A DNA stretch of 43,591 bases from Sphingopyxis sp. GTDB lineage: Bacteria > Pseudomonadota > Alphaproteobacteria > Sphingomonadales > Sphingomonadaceae. Shown here in pieces: positions 9,245-18,195 of this stretch (positions within the stretch are counted from its first letter, which is position 1; every line of letters starts with the position of its first letter). The stretch spans positions 1 to 43,591 of the forward strand of contig PNNB01000059.1 in assembly GCA_013823985.1 (NCBI GenBank), in the 5' to 3' direction. The position numbers and the translations under genes were made by a program. The notes under the pieces were generated by a model that worked only from the letters and a program-made list of their open reading frames with translations, was not told where the DNA came from and did no database searches.

Positions 9245-11169
9245 GCCTGCGCCCATTTATTGACAGCGGGCTTTTTCGCACGGCGGAACATACGGCCCAA
9301 AAGGGCTATCGCTCCGCCAAATGCAACGAGTAATCCGCCGAACCAAATGAAGGTCACGAAGGGCTTCCACCAAAGACGGACTTGCCAGCGGCCATCACCA
9401 TTTTCATCAGGCTGCGCGATGACGGCATAAAGCTGGCCATTCCAGCGCGTCAGCAACGCGGCTTCGCTTGTTTGTTGTTCGGGGCGGTAAAATTGGCGCG
9501 ATTGCGGACGAAGAGTAAATTTCTTGCTATTATTGCGGGCAATCAACTGCCCTTCAATCGCCACCCAATTGTCGCCCACAACAGGACGCACATCGTCGAG
9601 TTTAACTTGCCAATCGGCAACCTTGGCGCTTTCGCCGGGGGCGAGCGCCGTCAAGGTTTCACGCGAAAAGCCGGATTCGGCGGCCATGCCAAATACGCTA
9701 ACCGCGAGACCGAAATGCGCGATTACCATGCCGAAGACGGGCAAAGGTGTGCGCAGAAGCTTTCGTCCTTTAAGCGGCACCCACGCAGCAACCGCCAAAG
9801 CCAGAGATAAGGCCAGTCCCAAAATCGGGAAGACGCCTACTCCAGGCACAAAGCGCCAAATGGCAACTCCCGTCCAAAGGCTGATCGCAAAAAATCCGAC
9901 AAGCCAATATTTGTGCCGCTTTAATTCATCCCGCCGCCAGCGTAACATTGGCCCCAAGAGCAATGCTGCCATTAAAAGCAGCGCGATGGGCGCTGTCGCC
10001 TTGTTGAAATAGGGTGGTCCTACCGAAATCTTGTCTCCCATCGCCTCGGCCGCCAAGGGGTAAAGTGTTCCGATCAATACGATAGCTAGTATGACGCTTA
10101 AGAAAATATTGTTGGCGACGATGCCACCTTCCCGGCTCACAATCTGGAATGGTTCGCCCTGTTTGACGGTGCCGATACGGGTGGCAAAGACCAAGAAGGC
10201 AAGACTGGTGTACATCAGCATGAGCGCAAGAATAAATGACCCACGCTCCGGATCGACGGCGAACGCATGTACACTGGTCAAAATGCCCGAACGGACTAGG
10301 AAAGTACCTGCCATCGACATGGCGAAAGCGACCAGCGCCAACATGATCGTCCAAGCGCGTAGCGCATTGCGCGTGGCCAGAACACTTACCGAATGCAGCA
10401 GGGCGGTAGCGGCGAGCCAGGGCATGAGCGAGGCATTTTCAACAGGGTCCCAAAACCACCAGCCACCCCAGCCCAGTTCATAATAAGCCCAATAGCTGCC
10501 TGCGGTGATACCGACGGTCAGGAATATCCACGCCCCCAACACCCAAGGCCGCATGGCACGGGCAAAGGCCGGTCCAACCTGCCCGGTGAGCATCGCAGCG
10601 ACAGCGAAGGAAAATGCAACCGACAGGCCGACATACCCAATGTACAGCGTCGGCGGATGGAAGGCGAGACCGATGTCCTGCAACAGCGGATTCAGCCCTG
10701 CCCCTTCGACCGGTGCCGGAATCAATCGTTCGAATGGATTAGAGGAGAATAGAAGAAATGCAAAAAAGCCGAGGGCAACAAAGGCTTGCACAGCCAATGT
10801 TGCATTTAACGTACGCGCGTCGATCCGCTTTTCGAGCAATGCGATAGCTGCGCCCGAAAGCGACAATACCGACACCCACAGCAGCATCGACCCTTCATGG
10901 TTTCCCCATGTTCCGGCCAGTTTAAAGATCAGCGGTTTGTCGATGTGGCTGTTGCTAGCGACCAGCAACACGGAGAGGTCTGTGACATAAAACAGATACA
11001 TTAGCGAAGAGAAGGACACGACGCACAGCGCACCCTGCACAAGTGCGGCGGGCTTGATGAGCGGCGTTAACTTCCCCTCCCCGCGTAACAGTGTCAGACC
11101 GCCGACCAACTGCAAAAGCGCCATCGCCGCCGCCAGCCAAAGCGCGGCCAATCCTGTTTCGGCGATCAT
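9241..11169 (-). CDS. ccmF: Haem lyase CcmF
   Basis: 642 residues with many hydrophobic segments. The haem-handling WWD signature GWGGWWFWDPVENASLMPW lies at about residues 235-253. CcmF is the large integral-membrane subunit of the ligase that attaches haem from CcmE to apocytochrome c. A periplasmic domain sits near the C-terminus (about 505-600) before the last membrane span. The start overlaps the ccmE stop as ATGA and the stop overlaps ccmG, so translation is coupled. Length is typical. Confidence 0.96.
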   Translation of the reverse strand: MIAETGLAALWLAAAMALLQLVGGLTLLRGEGKLTPLIKPAALVQGALCVVSFSSLMYLFYVTDLSVLLVASNSHIDKPLIFKLAGTWGNHEGSMLLWVSVLSLSGAAIALLEKRIDARTLNATLAVQAFVALGFFAFLLFSSNPFERLIPAPVEGAGLNPLLQDIGLAFHPPTLYIGYVGLSVAFSFAVAAMLTGQVGPAFARAMRPWVLGAWIFLTVGITAGSYWAYYELGWGGWWFWDPVENASLMPWLAATALLHSVSVLATRNALRAWTIMLALVAFAMSMAGTFLVRSGILTSVHAFAVDPERGSFILALMLMYTSLAFLVFATRIGTVKQGEPFQIVSREGGIVANNIFLSVILAIVLIGTLYPLAAEAMGDKISVGPPYFNKATAPIALLLMAALLLGPMLRWRRDELKRHKYWLVGFFAISLWTGVAIWRFVPGVGVFPILGLALSLALAVAAWVPLKGRKLLRTPLPVFGMVIAHFGLAVSVFGMAAESGFSRETLTALAPGESAKVADWQVKLDDVRPVVGDNWVAIEGQLIARNNSKKFTLRPQSRQFYRPEQQTSEAALLTRWNGQLYAVIAQPDENGDGRWQVRLWWKPFVTFIWFGGLLVAFGGAIALLGRMFRRAKKPAVNKWAQA

Positions 11170-11615
11170 TTCGAAAGGGTGTCCTTGGTGTGCTCGGCGG
11201 TGTTCATATCGATATCGGCCAATTCCTTGGGCACGTAATTTTCGTCATGCTTTGCCAGTAGGCTATCGGCGACAAAAACGCCGTCGGCGCGCAGTCGGCC
11301 ATCCGCAACCACGCCCGATCCCTCAACGAATAGATCCGGCGTTATACCGCGATAGGCAACCTTTTGCGTAGCGTCGCGATCCTGCACGATAAAGGTTATC
11401 GACACGCCGTCTGCGCCCTGCACGATCGAACCTTTCTGAACCATCCCGCCGAGGCGGATGGCTTGACCGGGCTCAATCTTCGCTTTTGACATTGTGGCGG
11501 GGGTGTAAAAATAAGAGGCCTCGTCCCTCAAGGCAGCAGCTGCGATGAAACCTGCGCCGATCAGGGCTATAAAAGCCATGAGAGCCAGCACGAGACGTTG
11601 ATGCTTGGGCTTCAT
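11166..11615 (-). CDS. ccmE: Periplasmic haem chaperone CcmE
   Basis: 149 residues: an N-terminal membrane anchor (about 8-29), an OB-fold beta-barrel, and the haem-binding motif KHDENYVP with the covalent-haem His123 and Tyr127. CcmE receives haem exported by CcmABC and hands it to CcmF. It lies between ccmD and ccmF and overlaps both by four bases. Confidence 0.96.
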   Translation of the reverse strand: MKPKHQRLVLALMAFIALIGAGFIAAAALRDEASYFYTPATMSKAKIEPGQAIRLGGMVQKGSIVQGADGVSITFIVQDRDATQKVAYRGITPDLFVEGSGVVADGRLRADGVFVADSLLAKHDENYVPKELADIDMNTAEHTKDTLSK

Positions 11616-11743
11616 GGTTGCTGCCTCAAATCATCGGCCAGGGCTTCCGACCGACGCATAGAAAGATAGCTGGACACTATCAGCCAGAGCATGCCGACAC
11701 CGGTGACCGAAAAAGCGGCAATAATGAAGGGCAAATGGGGCAT
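11612..11743 (-). CDS. ccmD: Haem exporter small membrane protein CcmD
   Basis: A 43-residue frame, MPHLPFIIAAFSVTGVGMLW and onward, with one hydrophobic segment (about residues 5-27) and a basic/acidic tail ending RQQP. CcmD is a short one-span protein needed to release holo-CcmE from CcmC. Its ATG shares one base with the ccmC TGA (TGATG), and its TGA overlaps the ccmE ATG as ATGA. Position between ccmC and ccmE, size and topology support the call; sequence conservation in this family is low. Confidence 0.9.
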   Translation of the reverse strand: MPHLPFIIAAFSVTGVGMLWLIVSSYLSMRRSEALADDLRQQP

Positions 11744-12459
11744 CAGTCGTCTGCCATCCGGCGCATACGCGCATCAATTCGCATTTCTGCCAGTGCTGCG
11801 CGCATCCGCATCAAAACCAATGCACCGAAAAGCAGGCTAAATCCGGTGACCGCCACAAAAAGGGGCGTAAGATATGCGCTGTCAATTGATGATCCGCCAA
11901 GCGTAATGCTCGCCTTTTGATGCTGGCTTTCCCACCAGATGACCGATCGGTTGATGATTGGGATATTCACAGCGCCGATTATACCGAAGACGGCGGCGAC
12001 CCGGCTGGTATCGCCCTTTTCGCTGCTGGCATTGGCAAGCGCGATATAGCCGAGATACAGGAAGAATAGGACCAGCATCGACGTCAACCGCCCGTCCCAA
12101 ACCCACCATGTGCCCCATGTCGGTCGCCCCCAAATTGCCCCGGTCATCAGGCAAATGGCTGCAAATGTAGCACCTGGCACAGCAATAGCTCGCGCCGCAA
12201 TTCCGGCAAGTGGATGGCGCCATACGAGCTGAACGAGACTGGCAATGGCGATGCCCATCCATCCTCCCATGCCGAGCCATGCGGCCGGAACATGCACGAA
12301 GATGATCTTGACGGTATCGCCCATAAGGCGTTCGGTCGGCACCGCAAACAGACCCCATGCACAAGCCCCGAGTGCCAATAGCAGCCCCGGCCAGAACAGA
12401 GCGGGCGTCAGTGGCTTTGCAAGGCGCAGGAAACGGGCAGGATTGGCGAAGCGGTGCAT
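11743..12459 (-). CDS. ccmC: Haem exporter protein CcmC
   Basis: 238 residues with six hydrophobic segments and the tryptophan-rich motif WGTWWVWDGRLTS at about residues 118-130. Conserved histidines lie in the periplasmic loops, for example KIIFVHVPAAW. CcmC presents haem to CcmE. The ATG at 12459 has GAGGAA 6-7 bases upstream. It is the first ccm gene here; ccmA and ccmB, which encode the ABC part of the exporter, are not in the window. The leucine-dehydrogenase gene ends 50 bases upstream on the same strand, so a shared transcript is possible. Confidence 0.95.
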   Translation of the reverse strand: MHRFANPARFLRLAKPLTPALFWPGLLLALGACAWGLFAVPTERLMGDTVKIIFVHVPAAWLGMGGWMGIAIASLVQLVWRHPLAGIAARAIAVPGATFAAICLMTGAIWGRPTWGTWWVWDGRLTSMLVLFFLYLGYIALANASSEKGDTSRVAAVFGIIGAVNIPIINRSVIWWESQHQKASITLGGSSIDSAYLTPLFVAVTGFSLLFGALVLMRMRAALAEMRIDARMRRMADD

Positions 12460-12509
12460 ACTATTCCTCGCCTCTAGCACCGCAAAAGCGTTACGCCAAT
12501 GGATTCACA

Positions 12510-13544
12510 TCACCGGCCAATAAGCTTTTGCGCCATTTTGTCAGCGACTTCCGCAGGTGTAACTCCGCTAGCATCGCTTTCTTTCCAGATTTCCGAAAGC
12601 CGGCCCGGAATCGCGTCGATCCTGCGGTTGATTTCCGCATCATCTGCGGTATCAATATGCCGTAAAACGTTAATGATCCCACCCGCATTTATGACATAAT
12701 CTGGGGCATAAAGTATGCCCCGGTCGGCCAGTATTCTGCCTTCGATTCCTTTGGCGAGTTGGTTGTTCGCGCCGCCAGCCACAGCCTTTACCTTCAGACC
12801 CGCGACCGTATCTTCGGTCAGTATCGCACCCAGTGCGCAAGGGCTGAAGATATCCGCCTCGACACCCATGATCGAATCTGCGGCAACCGAAACACCGCCG
12901 AGTTCGGCAGCAAGTGAAGCGGCGCGTGCGGCGTCTACGTCGGCAAGCGTCAATTTCGCGCCTTGCTGCGCGAGATAGTGGGCCAAACCACCACCAACAC
13001 TGCCCACGCCCTGAATGGCCACATGCACACCTTTCATATCATCGGTACCGCACACATGCTTTGCCGCTGCCTTCACGCCCAGATAAACACCGCGCGCCGT
13101 GTAGGGTCCGGGGTCGCCGCCTTGGTCTGGCAAACCCGCGACATGGTCGGTTGTTTTCGACAAGTGCACCATATCGGCCTCGGACATGCCGACGTCCTGG
13201 GCTGTCACATATTTACCGCCCAGCGAGTCAACCGCACGCGCAAATGCGTCGAGTAGTTCGACCGGCTTGGATCGTGACGGATTGGCGAGAATTACGGCCT
13301 TGCCTCCACCGGCGGAAAGTCCTGCCATTGCATTTTTATAGCTCATGCCGCGCGACAGCCGCAGTGCGTCCGTGATCGCCGACTGGCTATCGGCATAGTG
13401 CCAGAATCGAGTACCGCCCGCTGCGGGTCCCAAATGGGTCGAGTGAACCGCGATGACAGCCTTAAGGCCAGTCGCGCGATCCTCGAAGAGATGCACGGCT
13501 TCGTGCGAATCAAAATCAGGTAAATCCCAGATTGCGGGCATCAC
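12510..13544 (-). CDS. Leucine-type amino acid dehydrogenase (Glu/Leu/Phe/Val dehydrogenase family)
   Basis: 344 residues, the length of leucine, valine and phenylalanine dehydrogenases rather than of glutamate dehydrogenase. The N-terminal domain holds the substrate-site glycine-rich GLSAGGGKAVIL with the catalytic lysine, and TAQDVGMSEADM. The C-terminal NAD domain starts with VAIQGVGSVGGGLAHYL at about residue 176. It would deaminate branched-chain amino acids to 2-oxo acids for catabolism. The start has two consecutive ATG codons and the first was taken. Exact substrate preference (Leu, Val or Phe) cannot be read from sequence alone. Confidence 0.87.
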   Translation of the reverse strand: MMPAIWDLPDFDSHEAVHLFEDRATGLKAVIAVHSTHLGPAAGGTRFWHYADSQSAITDALRLSRGMSYKNAMAGLSAGGGKAVILANPSRSKPVELLDAFARAVDSLGGKYVTAQDVGMSEADMVHLSKTTDHVAGLPDQGGDPGPYTARGVYLGVKAAAKHVCGTDDMKGVHVAIQGVGSVGGGLAHYLAQQGAKLTLADVDAARAASLAAELGGVSVAADSIMGVEADIFSPCALGAILTEDTVAGLKVKAVAGGANNQLAKGIEGRILADRGILYAPDYVINAGGIINVLRHIDTADDAEINRRIDAIPGRLSEIWKESDASGVTPAEVADKMAQKLIGR

Positions 13545-13652
13545 TCATTCCCCTTGTGGTCGCGCAGCCAGAGCCGTGAGACGGAATCAAATTGCGAAAC
13601 CACGTAATAATATTACGCGACCCGTTTGTCATCCTGAAATTGGAAGGAAAAA

Positions 13653-13730
13653 TGGGGCGACCGAGGGGATCCGAACCCCCGACCTCTGGTACCACAAACC
13701 AGCGCTCTAACCAACTGAGCTACGATCGCC
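13653..13730 (-). tRNA. tRNA-His(GTG)
   Basis: A full cloverleaf on the minus strand. The acceptor strand GCGATCG pairs with CGGTCGC, the anticodon arm CTGGT-TTGTGGT-ACCAG presents anticodon GTG, the T arm contains TTCGAAT, and CCA is encoded. The base before position 1 is G and position 73 is C, giving the G-1:C73 identity pair of ordinary histidine tRNAs. Confidence 0.97.
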
Positions 13731-13846
13731 ATAGCGCCACTAAGGCAGGCGCGTTCCTTAAGGGTTGCTCCCGTCCGGCGTCAAGCCTTGTCGAGGAGCG
13801 TCCCATGGGGAACGATCCCGAAAAGGAAAGTTCCCTATAGTGTGAA

Positions 13847-13864
13847 GTGGGGGAAATCCCCCAC
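13847..13864 (-). terminator. Hairpin just downstream of rpmE
   Basis: GTGGGGG-ATTT-CCCCCAC, a 7-bp GC-rich perfect stem with a four-base loop, seven bases past the rpmE stop. No T run follows on the minus strand, so it may protect the 3' end or work as a weak terminator. Confidence 0.5.
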
Positions 13865-13870
13865 GGAACC

Positions 13871-14098
13871 TTATTTCTTGAGGCTGAGCCCGCCGAAACG
13901 CTTGTTGAACTGCGCAACGCGACCGCCGGTATCCAGCATACGGCCCGAACCACCGGTCCATGCGGGGTGCGAAGTCGGATCAATGTCGAGCGCCAGCGTG
14001 TCGCCTTCCTTGCCCCAAGTAGAGCGGGTTTCGAAGACAGTGCCGTCGGTCATCTGCACTTTGATCATGTGATAATCGGGGTGAATATCGGCTTTCAT
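13871..14098 (-). CDS. rpmE: 50S ribosomal protein L31 (type A, cysteine-free)
   Basis: 75 residues starting [19 protein letters not shown], with the conserved [10 protein letters not shown] and [11 protein letters not shown]. This is the alphaproteobacterial L31 form; none of the four zinc-binding cysteines is present, so it should not bind zinc. AAGGAA lies 8 bases upstream of the ATG. It stands alone between tRNA-His and fabZ. Confidence 0.96.
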   Translation of the reverse strand: MKADIHPDYHMIKVQMTDGTVFETRSTWGKEGDTLALDIDPTSHPAWTGGSGRMLDTGGRVAQFNKRFGGLSLKK

Positions 14099-14142
14099 GT
14101 GTAATTCCTTTGTTCAGCCGCCGGTTTCCGACCGGTAGCCCT

Positions 14143-14172
14143 AAAATTCGGAAGCGCCGCCCTTAGCGGCAC
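14143..14172 (-). terminator. Possible terminator after fabZ
   Basis: On the minus strand GTGCCGC pairs with GCGGCGC (14172-14166 with 14160-14154, one G/T wobble) around a five-base loop, followed after a short gap by AATTTT. It lies 58 bases past the fabZ stop and could end the long rpsB-to-fabZ stretch. Confidence 0.42.
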
Positions 14173-14230
14173 GTACTGCGCTTGGCAAGGTTGAAAAGCC
14201 CTATTCCAACACAAACGCACTTCGACATTG

Positions 14231-14692
14231 TCAGGCGGGCGGGTCGGCAATCATCGCCATAAACTCTGCCTCTGCAGCGACCGCATCGCCCAACATCGCA
14301 CGCCCGGCAAATTTACACACACGGGGGCGTTTTTGCGTGAAAGTCACATCAAGATGCAAGAGGCAGCCCGGCTCTACCGGAGCCCGGAATTTGGCATTAT
14401 CAATGGCCATGAAATAAACAAGCTTGCCAGAACCAGTCAAACCGAGACTTTCCATTGCCAACACACCCGCGGCTTGCGCCAACGCTTCAATAATAAGAAC
14501 GCCCGGCATAATTGGCCGTCCGGGGAAATGCCCCTGGAAAAAGCCTTCGTTGATCGTGACAGCTTTGACCGCGCGGATGCGCTCGTCAACGACAAGCTCT
14601 TCAACGCGGTCAACCAGAAGCATGGGGTAGCGGTGCGGAAGCACCGCCATCACCCGGCGGACGTCATAATTGCTGAAATCTGCCCCCGACAT
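14231..14692 (-). CDS. fabZ: 3-hydroxyacyl-ACP dehydratase FabZ
   Basis: 153 residues, a single hot-dog fold. FabZ dehydrates beta-hydroxyacyl-ACP in fatty acid synthesis. The motif [13 protein letters not shown] is followed by the active-site helix region [20 protein letters not shown] with catalytic His55 and Glu69. It follows the Skp-like gene after five bases, the classical bamA-skp-fabZ order but without lpxD between skp and fabZ. Confidence 0.96.
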   Translation of the reverse strand: MSGADFSNYDVRRVMAVLPHRYPMLLVDRVEELVVDERIRAVKAVTINEGFFQGHFPGRPIMPGVLIIEALAQAAGVLAMESLGLTGSGKLVYFMAIDNAKFRAPVEPGCLLHLDVTFTQKRPRVCKFAGRAMLGDAVAAEAEFMAMIADPPA

Positions 14693-14697
14693 TGGGT

Positions 14698-15405
14698 CTA
14701 GCGGCTATCTGGCTGCTGCGCAGGTGCGGCAGGAACTGCAGCGGGCTGTTGCTGGCCAGCGGCAGCCTGTGCGGCCTGAACCCGTGCAGCTGTGTCAAAC
14801 AGTTGCTGGATTTGCTGGTAAAGCGCCGCGCCCTGACGCGAAGGACGCCAGTCAGCAGGCGGAACAGTGTTCGCGACCGGGATCGCCTTGTCCAGTTCAG
14901 CAGTGATAGCCGAGGTCACGTCAACCGCATCAGGCGCCCAGACAAAAGCATCGGGTGCGAGGATGACATTGATCTTCTTCGCTGTGATGACGGCCTGCTG
15001 AGCGGCTTCATATTTCAAAGCGATCTGTTCGACAGTGTACAACTGCGCCTTGATGATCGGATCCTGTAGCTGGTTGATTTCCTTCTGCTTGGCATCGATT
15101 TGCGTCAGCAACGGGCTCTTCGCCTTGATCGCGACGTCAAGTTCGGCCTGCGTCAGCTCTTTGTCCTTATTGGTATCAAGCTGCGTATTGATATCGTTGA
15201 TTTCTTTGCGCTTTTGCTGGATCTGCTGCGCAAAGGATGCATATTGCGTGCTGATCGACTGATATCCTGCGCCAAGTGCCTTCGAACGGGCGATGGCGAC
15301 CGATGTGTCAGCCGTGGCAATACCAGCAACTTGTGCGCTAGCAGGTACGGCGATTGCGGTTGCCGCCAAAAGGGCAGCCGCAAATGCGGAGTTACGAATT
15401 TTCAT
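14698..15405 (-). CDS. OmpH/Skp-family periplasmic chaperone, long form
   Basis: 235 residues from the ATG at 15405, which shares one base with the bamA stop (TAATG). A signal peptide (cleavage likely after PASA, about residue 24) leads into the OmpH domain (about 30-185), rich in charged and Gln residues (for example [18 protein letters not shown]) and probably coiled-coil. Skp keeps outer-membrane proteins soluble on their way to BamA. It is longer than E. coli Skp (about 160), mainly through a C-terminal extension ending in an Ala/Gln/Pro-rich tail. A possible upstream in-frame start would lie inside bamA and lacks a signal peptide at its N-terminus. Confidence 0.88.
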   Translation of the reverse strand: MKIRNSAFAAALLAATAIAVPASAQVAGIATADTSVAIARSKALGAGYQSISTQYASFAQQIQQKRKEINDINTQLDTNKDKELTQAELDVAIKAKSPLLTQIDAKQKEINQLQDPIIKAQLYTVEQIALKYEAAQQAVITAKKINVILAPDAFVWAPDAVDVTSAITAELDKAIPVANTVPPADWRPSRQGAALYQQIQQLFDTAARVQAAQAAAGQQQPAAVPAAPAQQPDSR

Positions 15406-18092
15406 TAGAATTGAGTCCCTACGTTGAATGTAAATAATTTGGTATCGTCGCCCGTCTCTTTTAATAATGCGCGGGCTATGTCGATCCTGAACGGACCAAA
15501 TGGGGAGTTCCAGTTCACGCCGAAACCGACCGATAAACGGGGTTTCCACGTATCACCGAGGAAGCGTTCTTCAAACTGAAGGGCTGGCGTGCGCGCCGAA
15601 CCGTCAGTATTTGTCGCCGTTGTGCTGGTGGCCAGTGTCGTTGTGGGGTTACCGGCCGAATCCAAAGTGAACGAGCCTGTATAGAACAACGGAGCACCGG
15701 CTGTGCCGTTTGCCAAGATTTCACGCTGCGGCACCGTCTGCAGGAGCGGCTTGGTCACGCCAAAGACGGAGCCGACATCCATAAACACTGAAGGACGCAA
15801 GCCCAGTTCTTTCGCGCCGCTCCCCAATGGAATCTGGACCTCTGCACGGCCCAGATAATAGAAACGGCCACCGATCGCGTCGTCCTGGATGCGGTTACGA
15901 TCCAGAACAGGCACGTTGACGACAACGCCGCTTTGCAGTTCCGGATTAAAGGTAATTCTCTGAACCCGCGGACCAATGCCTCGAATGTCAAAGCCGCGCA
16001 TCTGAGGTTCACCGAGATAGAAACGGTCGGTCAAACGAATATCGTCAATACCAAGCGCCTTCGATCCGCGATTTTCCAGCGGGTGGATGTAGCCACCTTC
16101 TGCCGAAAGCCCCAGAATGAAGTTCGTGCCGAACAAACGCCAATATTTATCGGCGTTAACGCGCGTTTTGATATATTTCACACTACCGCCAAGACCGGCG
16201 AAATCCTGACTGATGCCAAAGCTTTGGCCACGGGTCGGGCGAATGCGGTTGTCTCGGTTATCGTAGAGCACCGTGTAGCCGATGGACGAGGTCAGACGAT
16301 TACCGATGGCATCGCACAAGAAGCGTCCTGCAAGGATCGGATCGCACGCTGCGGGCAGCGGGCCTGTACCGTCCGGGTCTGTGAAGAAGGTATTTCGGTC
16401 GAGCGAAATATCGTCCTGGCTAATGCCATAACGCCCTTGGAAATAGAGAAATTCGTTAATCGGCACGCCAACACGAATCTGCGCACCAGTGGTCGCCTGT
16501 TCGTAGGTGGTATTGCGCTGGTTATTGAAGAAGTTGAAGCTGTTGAGGTCGCGGCGGAAGATGTCGCCGGAGATCGCGATCGAGCGGTCAAACAAATAGG
16601 GTTCGGTGAACCCGATTTCTGCGGATTTGGAATAGGATGAATAGGAGATATTCGTCCGCAATTCCTGACCAAGACCACGGAAGTTCCGCTGCTTGATCGA
16701 ACCCTGGAAAATGAAATTTTCAATGGAGGAGAAACCGGCGGACAGCGAAAGTTCGCCTGTGGCCTTTTCTTCGACATTGGTGGTGAGCACAATGCGGTCC
16801 GGTGCGCTGCCCTGAGCCTGTTCGACTTCCAGATCTTCCTGGAAATAGCCCAGCGACTTGATACGGTCGGCAGTACGCTTAACCTGAATGCTGTTAAAGG
16901 CATCGCCTTCGTTCAGACGGAATTCACGACGGACAACCTTGTCCTGTGTCAGCGTATTGCCGTTAATGTCGATACGCTCAACAAAAACGCGCTGGCTTTC
17001 CGCGACGTCAAAAGTAATGCCCATCGTGAGCGTTTCTTTGTCGCGGTTGAAGTTGGGGTTCACATCGGCGAAAGCATAGCCAAACAGACCAGCGGTTTCC
17101 GACAGGCTTTCGACCGTGTCTTCAACCATCTTCGCATCATACCAGTCGCCCTTTTTCATGCGGAGCGTCGCGGTCAGCTTTTCGGAATCAAAGTCGCGGA
17201 TCTGGCTCTCGACCTTCACATCACCAAATTTATAGCGGTCACCTTCTTCGACCACATAAGTGATGATGAAGTCCTGCTTATCCGGGGTTAGTTCGGCGAC
17301 AGCCGAGACCACGCGGAAGTCAGCATAGCCTTGCGTCAGGTAGAATTGGCGCAATTTCTGCTGGTCAAAGGCGAGACGATCGGGGTCATAGCTGGTGCCC
17401 GAGCTGAAAAAGCGATAGAAACGCGCCTGCTTCGTCACCATTTCGCCGCGAAGGCGGTCGTCCGAAAACTTGTCGTTTCCGATGATGTTGATTTGCTGGA
17501 CCTTGGACTTGGGTCCCTCGGTAATTTCGAACACGATGTCGACGCGGTTCTGATCCAGTTGAACCAGCTTTGGTTCAATCGTAGCGGCGAAGCGGCCCTG
17601 ACGTTTATATAGCTCGACGATACGCGCGACATCTGCACGCACCTTGGACCGCGAATAAATCTGGCGAGGCGCCAGCTTGATTTCCGGTTCGATCTTGTCG
17701 TTCTTGAGCCGCTTGTTACCTTCGAGAATGATGCGGTTCACAACCGGGTTTTCGCGCACTTCGACAACGACGGCGCCGCTATTGTTGCGGATCGCAACGT
17801 CAGCAAACAACTCGGTCGCATATAAGTCCTTAAGCGCTTGGTCAGCGGCGACCTGGCTCCAGTTTTGGCCAACACGCAACCGCATGTAGGAACGCACCGT
17901 ATCGGGTTCGAGACGCTGGGTCCCTACAACCGTTATCGACTGGATCTGTTCAGCCTGCGCCACAGGTGCAGGCTGCGCCGGAGCGGGTGCGGCTTGTGCG
18001 AAGGCAGGCGTAACCAGCGTCATTGTTCCAGTCGCCGCCAACGCGGTCGAACCCATCAAATATATGCCGAGAGCTTTGAAATTCATTGTCAT
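15405..18092 (-). CDS. bamA: Outer membrane protein assembly factor BamA
   Basis: 895 residues. A signal peptide (to about residue 33), a short Ala/Pro/Gln linker, five POTRA domains (about 50-440, opening IQSITVVGTQRLEPDTV) and a 16-strand Omp85 barrel ending in the typical TFNVGTQF with terminal Phe. BamA folds and inserts outer-membrane proteins. The loop-6 motif GEPQMRGFDIRGIGPR carries the conserved RGF. Barrel loops are long; one holds two cysteines (ACDPILAGRFLCD) and another is Thr-rich. Start could be this ATG or the ATG two codons later. rseP lies 103 bases upstream, skp overlaps at the end. Confidence 0.96.
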   Translation of the reverse strand: MTMNFKALGIYLMGSTALAATGTMTLVTPAFAQAAPAPAQPAPVAQAEQIQSITVVGTQRLEPDTVRSYMRLRVGQNWSQVAADQALKDLYATELFADVAIRNNSGAVVVEVRENPVVNRIILEGNKRLKNDKIEPEIKLAPRQIYSRSKVRADVARIVELYKRQGRFAATIEPKLVQLDQNRVDIVFEITEGPKSKVQQINIIGNDKFSDDRLRGEMVTKQARFYRFFSSGTSYDPDRLAFDQQKLRQFYLTQGYADFRVVSAVAELTPDKQDFIITYVVEEGDRYKFGDVKVESQIRDFDSEKLTATLRMKKGDWYDAKMVEDTVESLSETAGLFGYAFADVNPNFNRDKETLTMGITFDVAESQRVFVERIDINGNTLTQDKVVRREFRLNEGDAFNSIQVKRTADRIKSLGYFQEDLEVEQAQGSAPDRIVLTTNVEEKATGELSLSAGFSSIENFIFQGSIKQRNFRGLGQELRTNISYSSYSKSAEIGFTEPYLFDRSIAISGDIFRRDLNSFNFFNNQRNTTYEQATTGAQIRVGVPINEFLYFQGRYGISQDDISLDRNTFFTDPDGTGPLPAACDPILAGRFLCDAIGNRLTSSIGYTVLYDNRDNRIRPTRGQSFGISQDFAGLGGSVKYIKTRVNADKYWRLFGTNFILGLSAEGGYIHPLENRGSKALGIDDIRLTDRFYLGEPQMRGFDIRGIGPRVQRITFNPELQSGVVVNVPVLDRNRIQDDAIGGRFYYLGRAEVQIPLGSGAKELGLRPSVFMDVGSVFGVTKPLLQTVPQREILANGTAGAPLFYTGSFTLDSAGNPTTTLATSTTATNTDGSARTPALQFEERFLGDTWKPRLSVGFGVNWNSPFGPFRIDIARALLKETGDDTKLFTFNVGTQF

Positions 18093-18195
18093 CCGATCTG
18101 ATGTCCGGCCCCCACCGGTGATTGGGCGCAGCGCCCGCTAGAGTAGATTGCGTCCCTGCCCCAAGCAGCCGCCGCAATCAAGTGTGCAGTGACCT

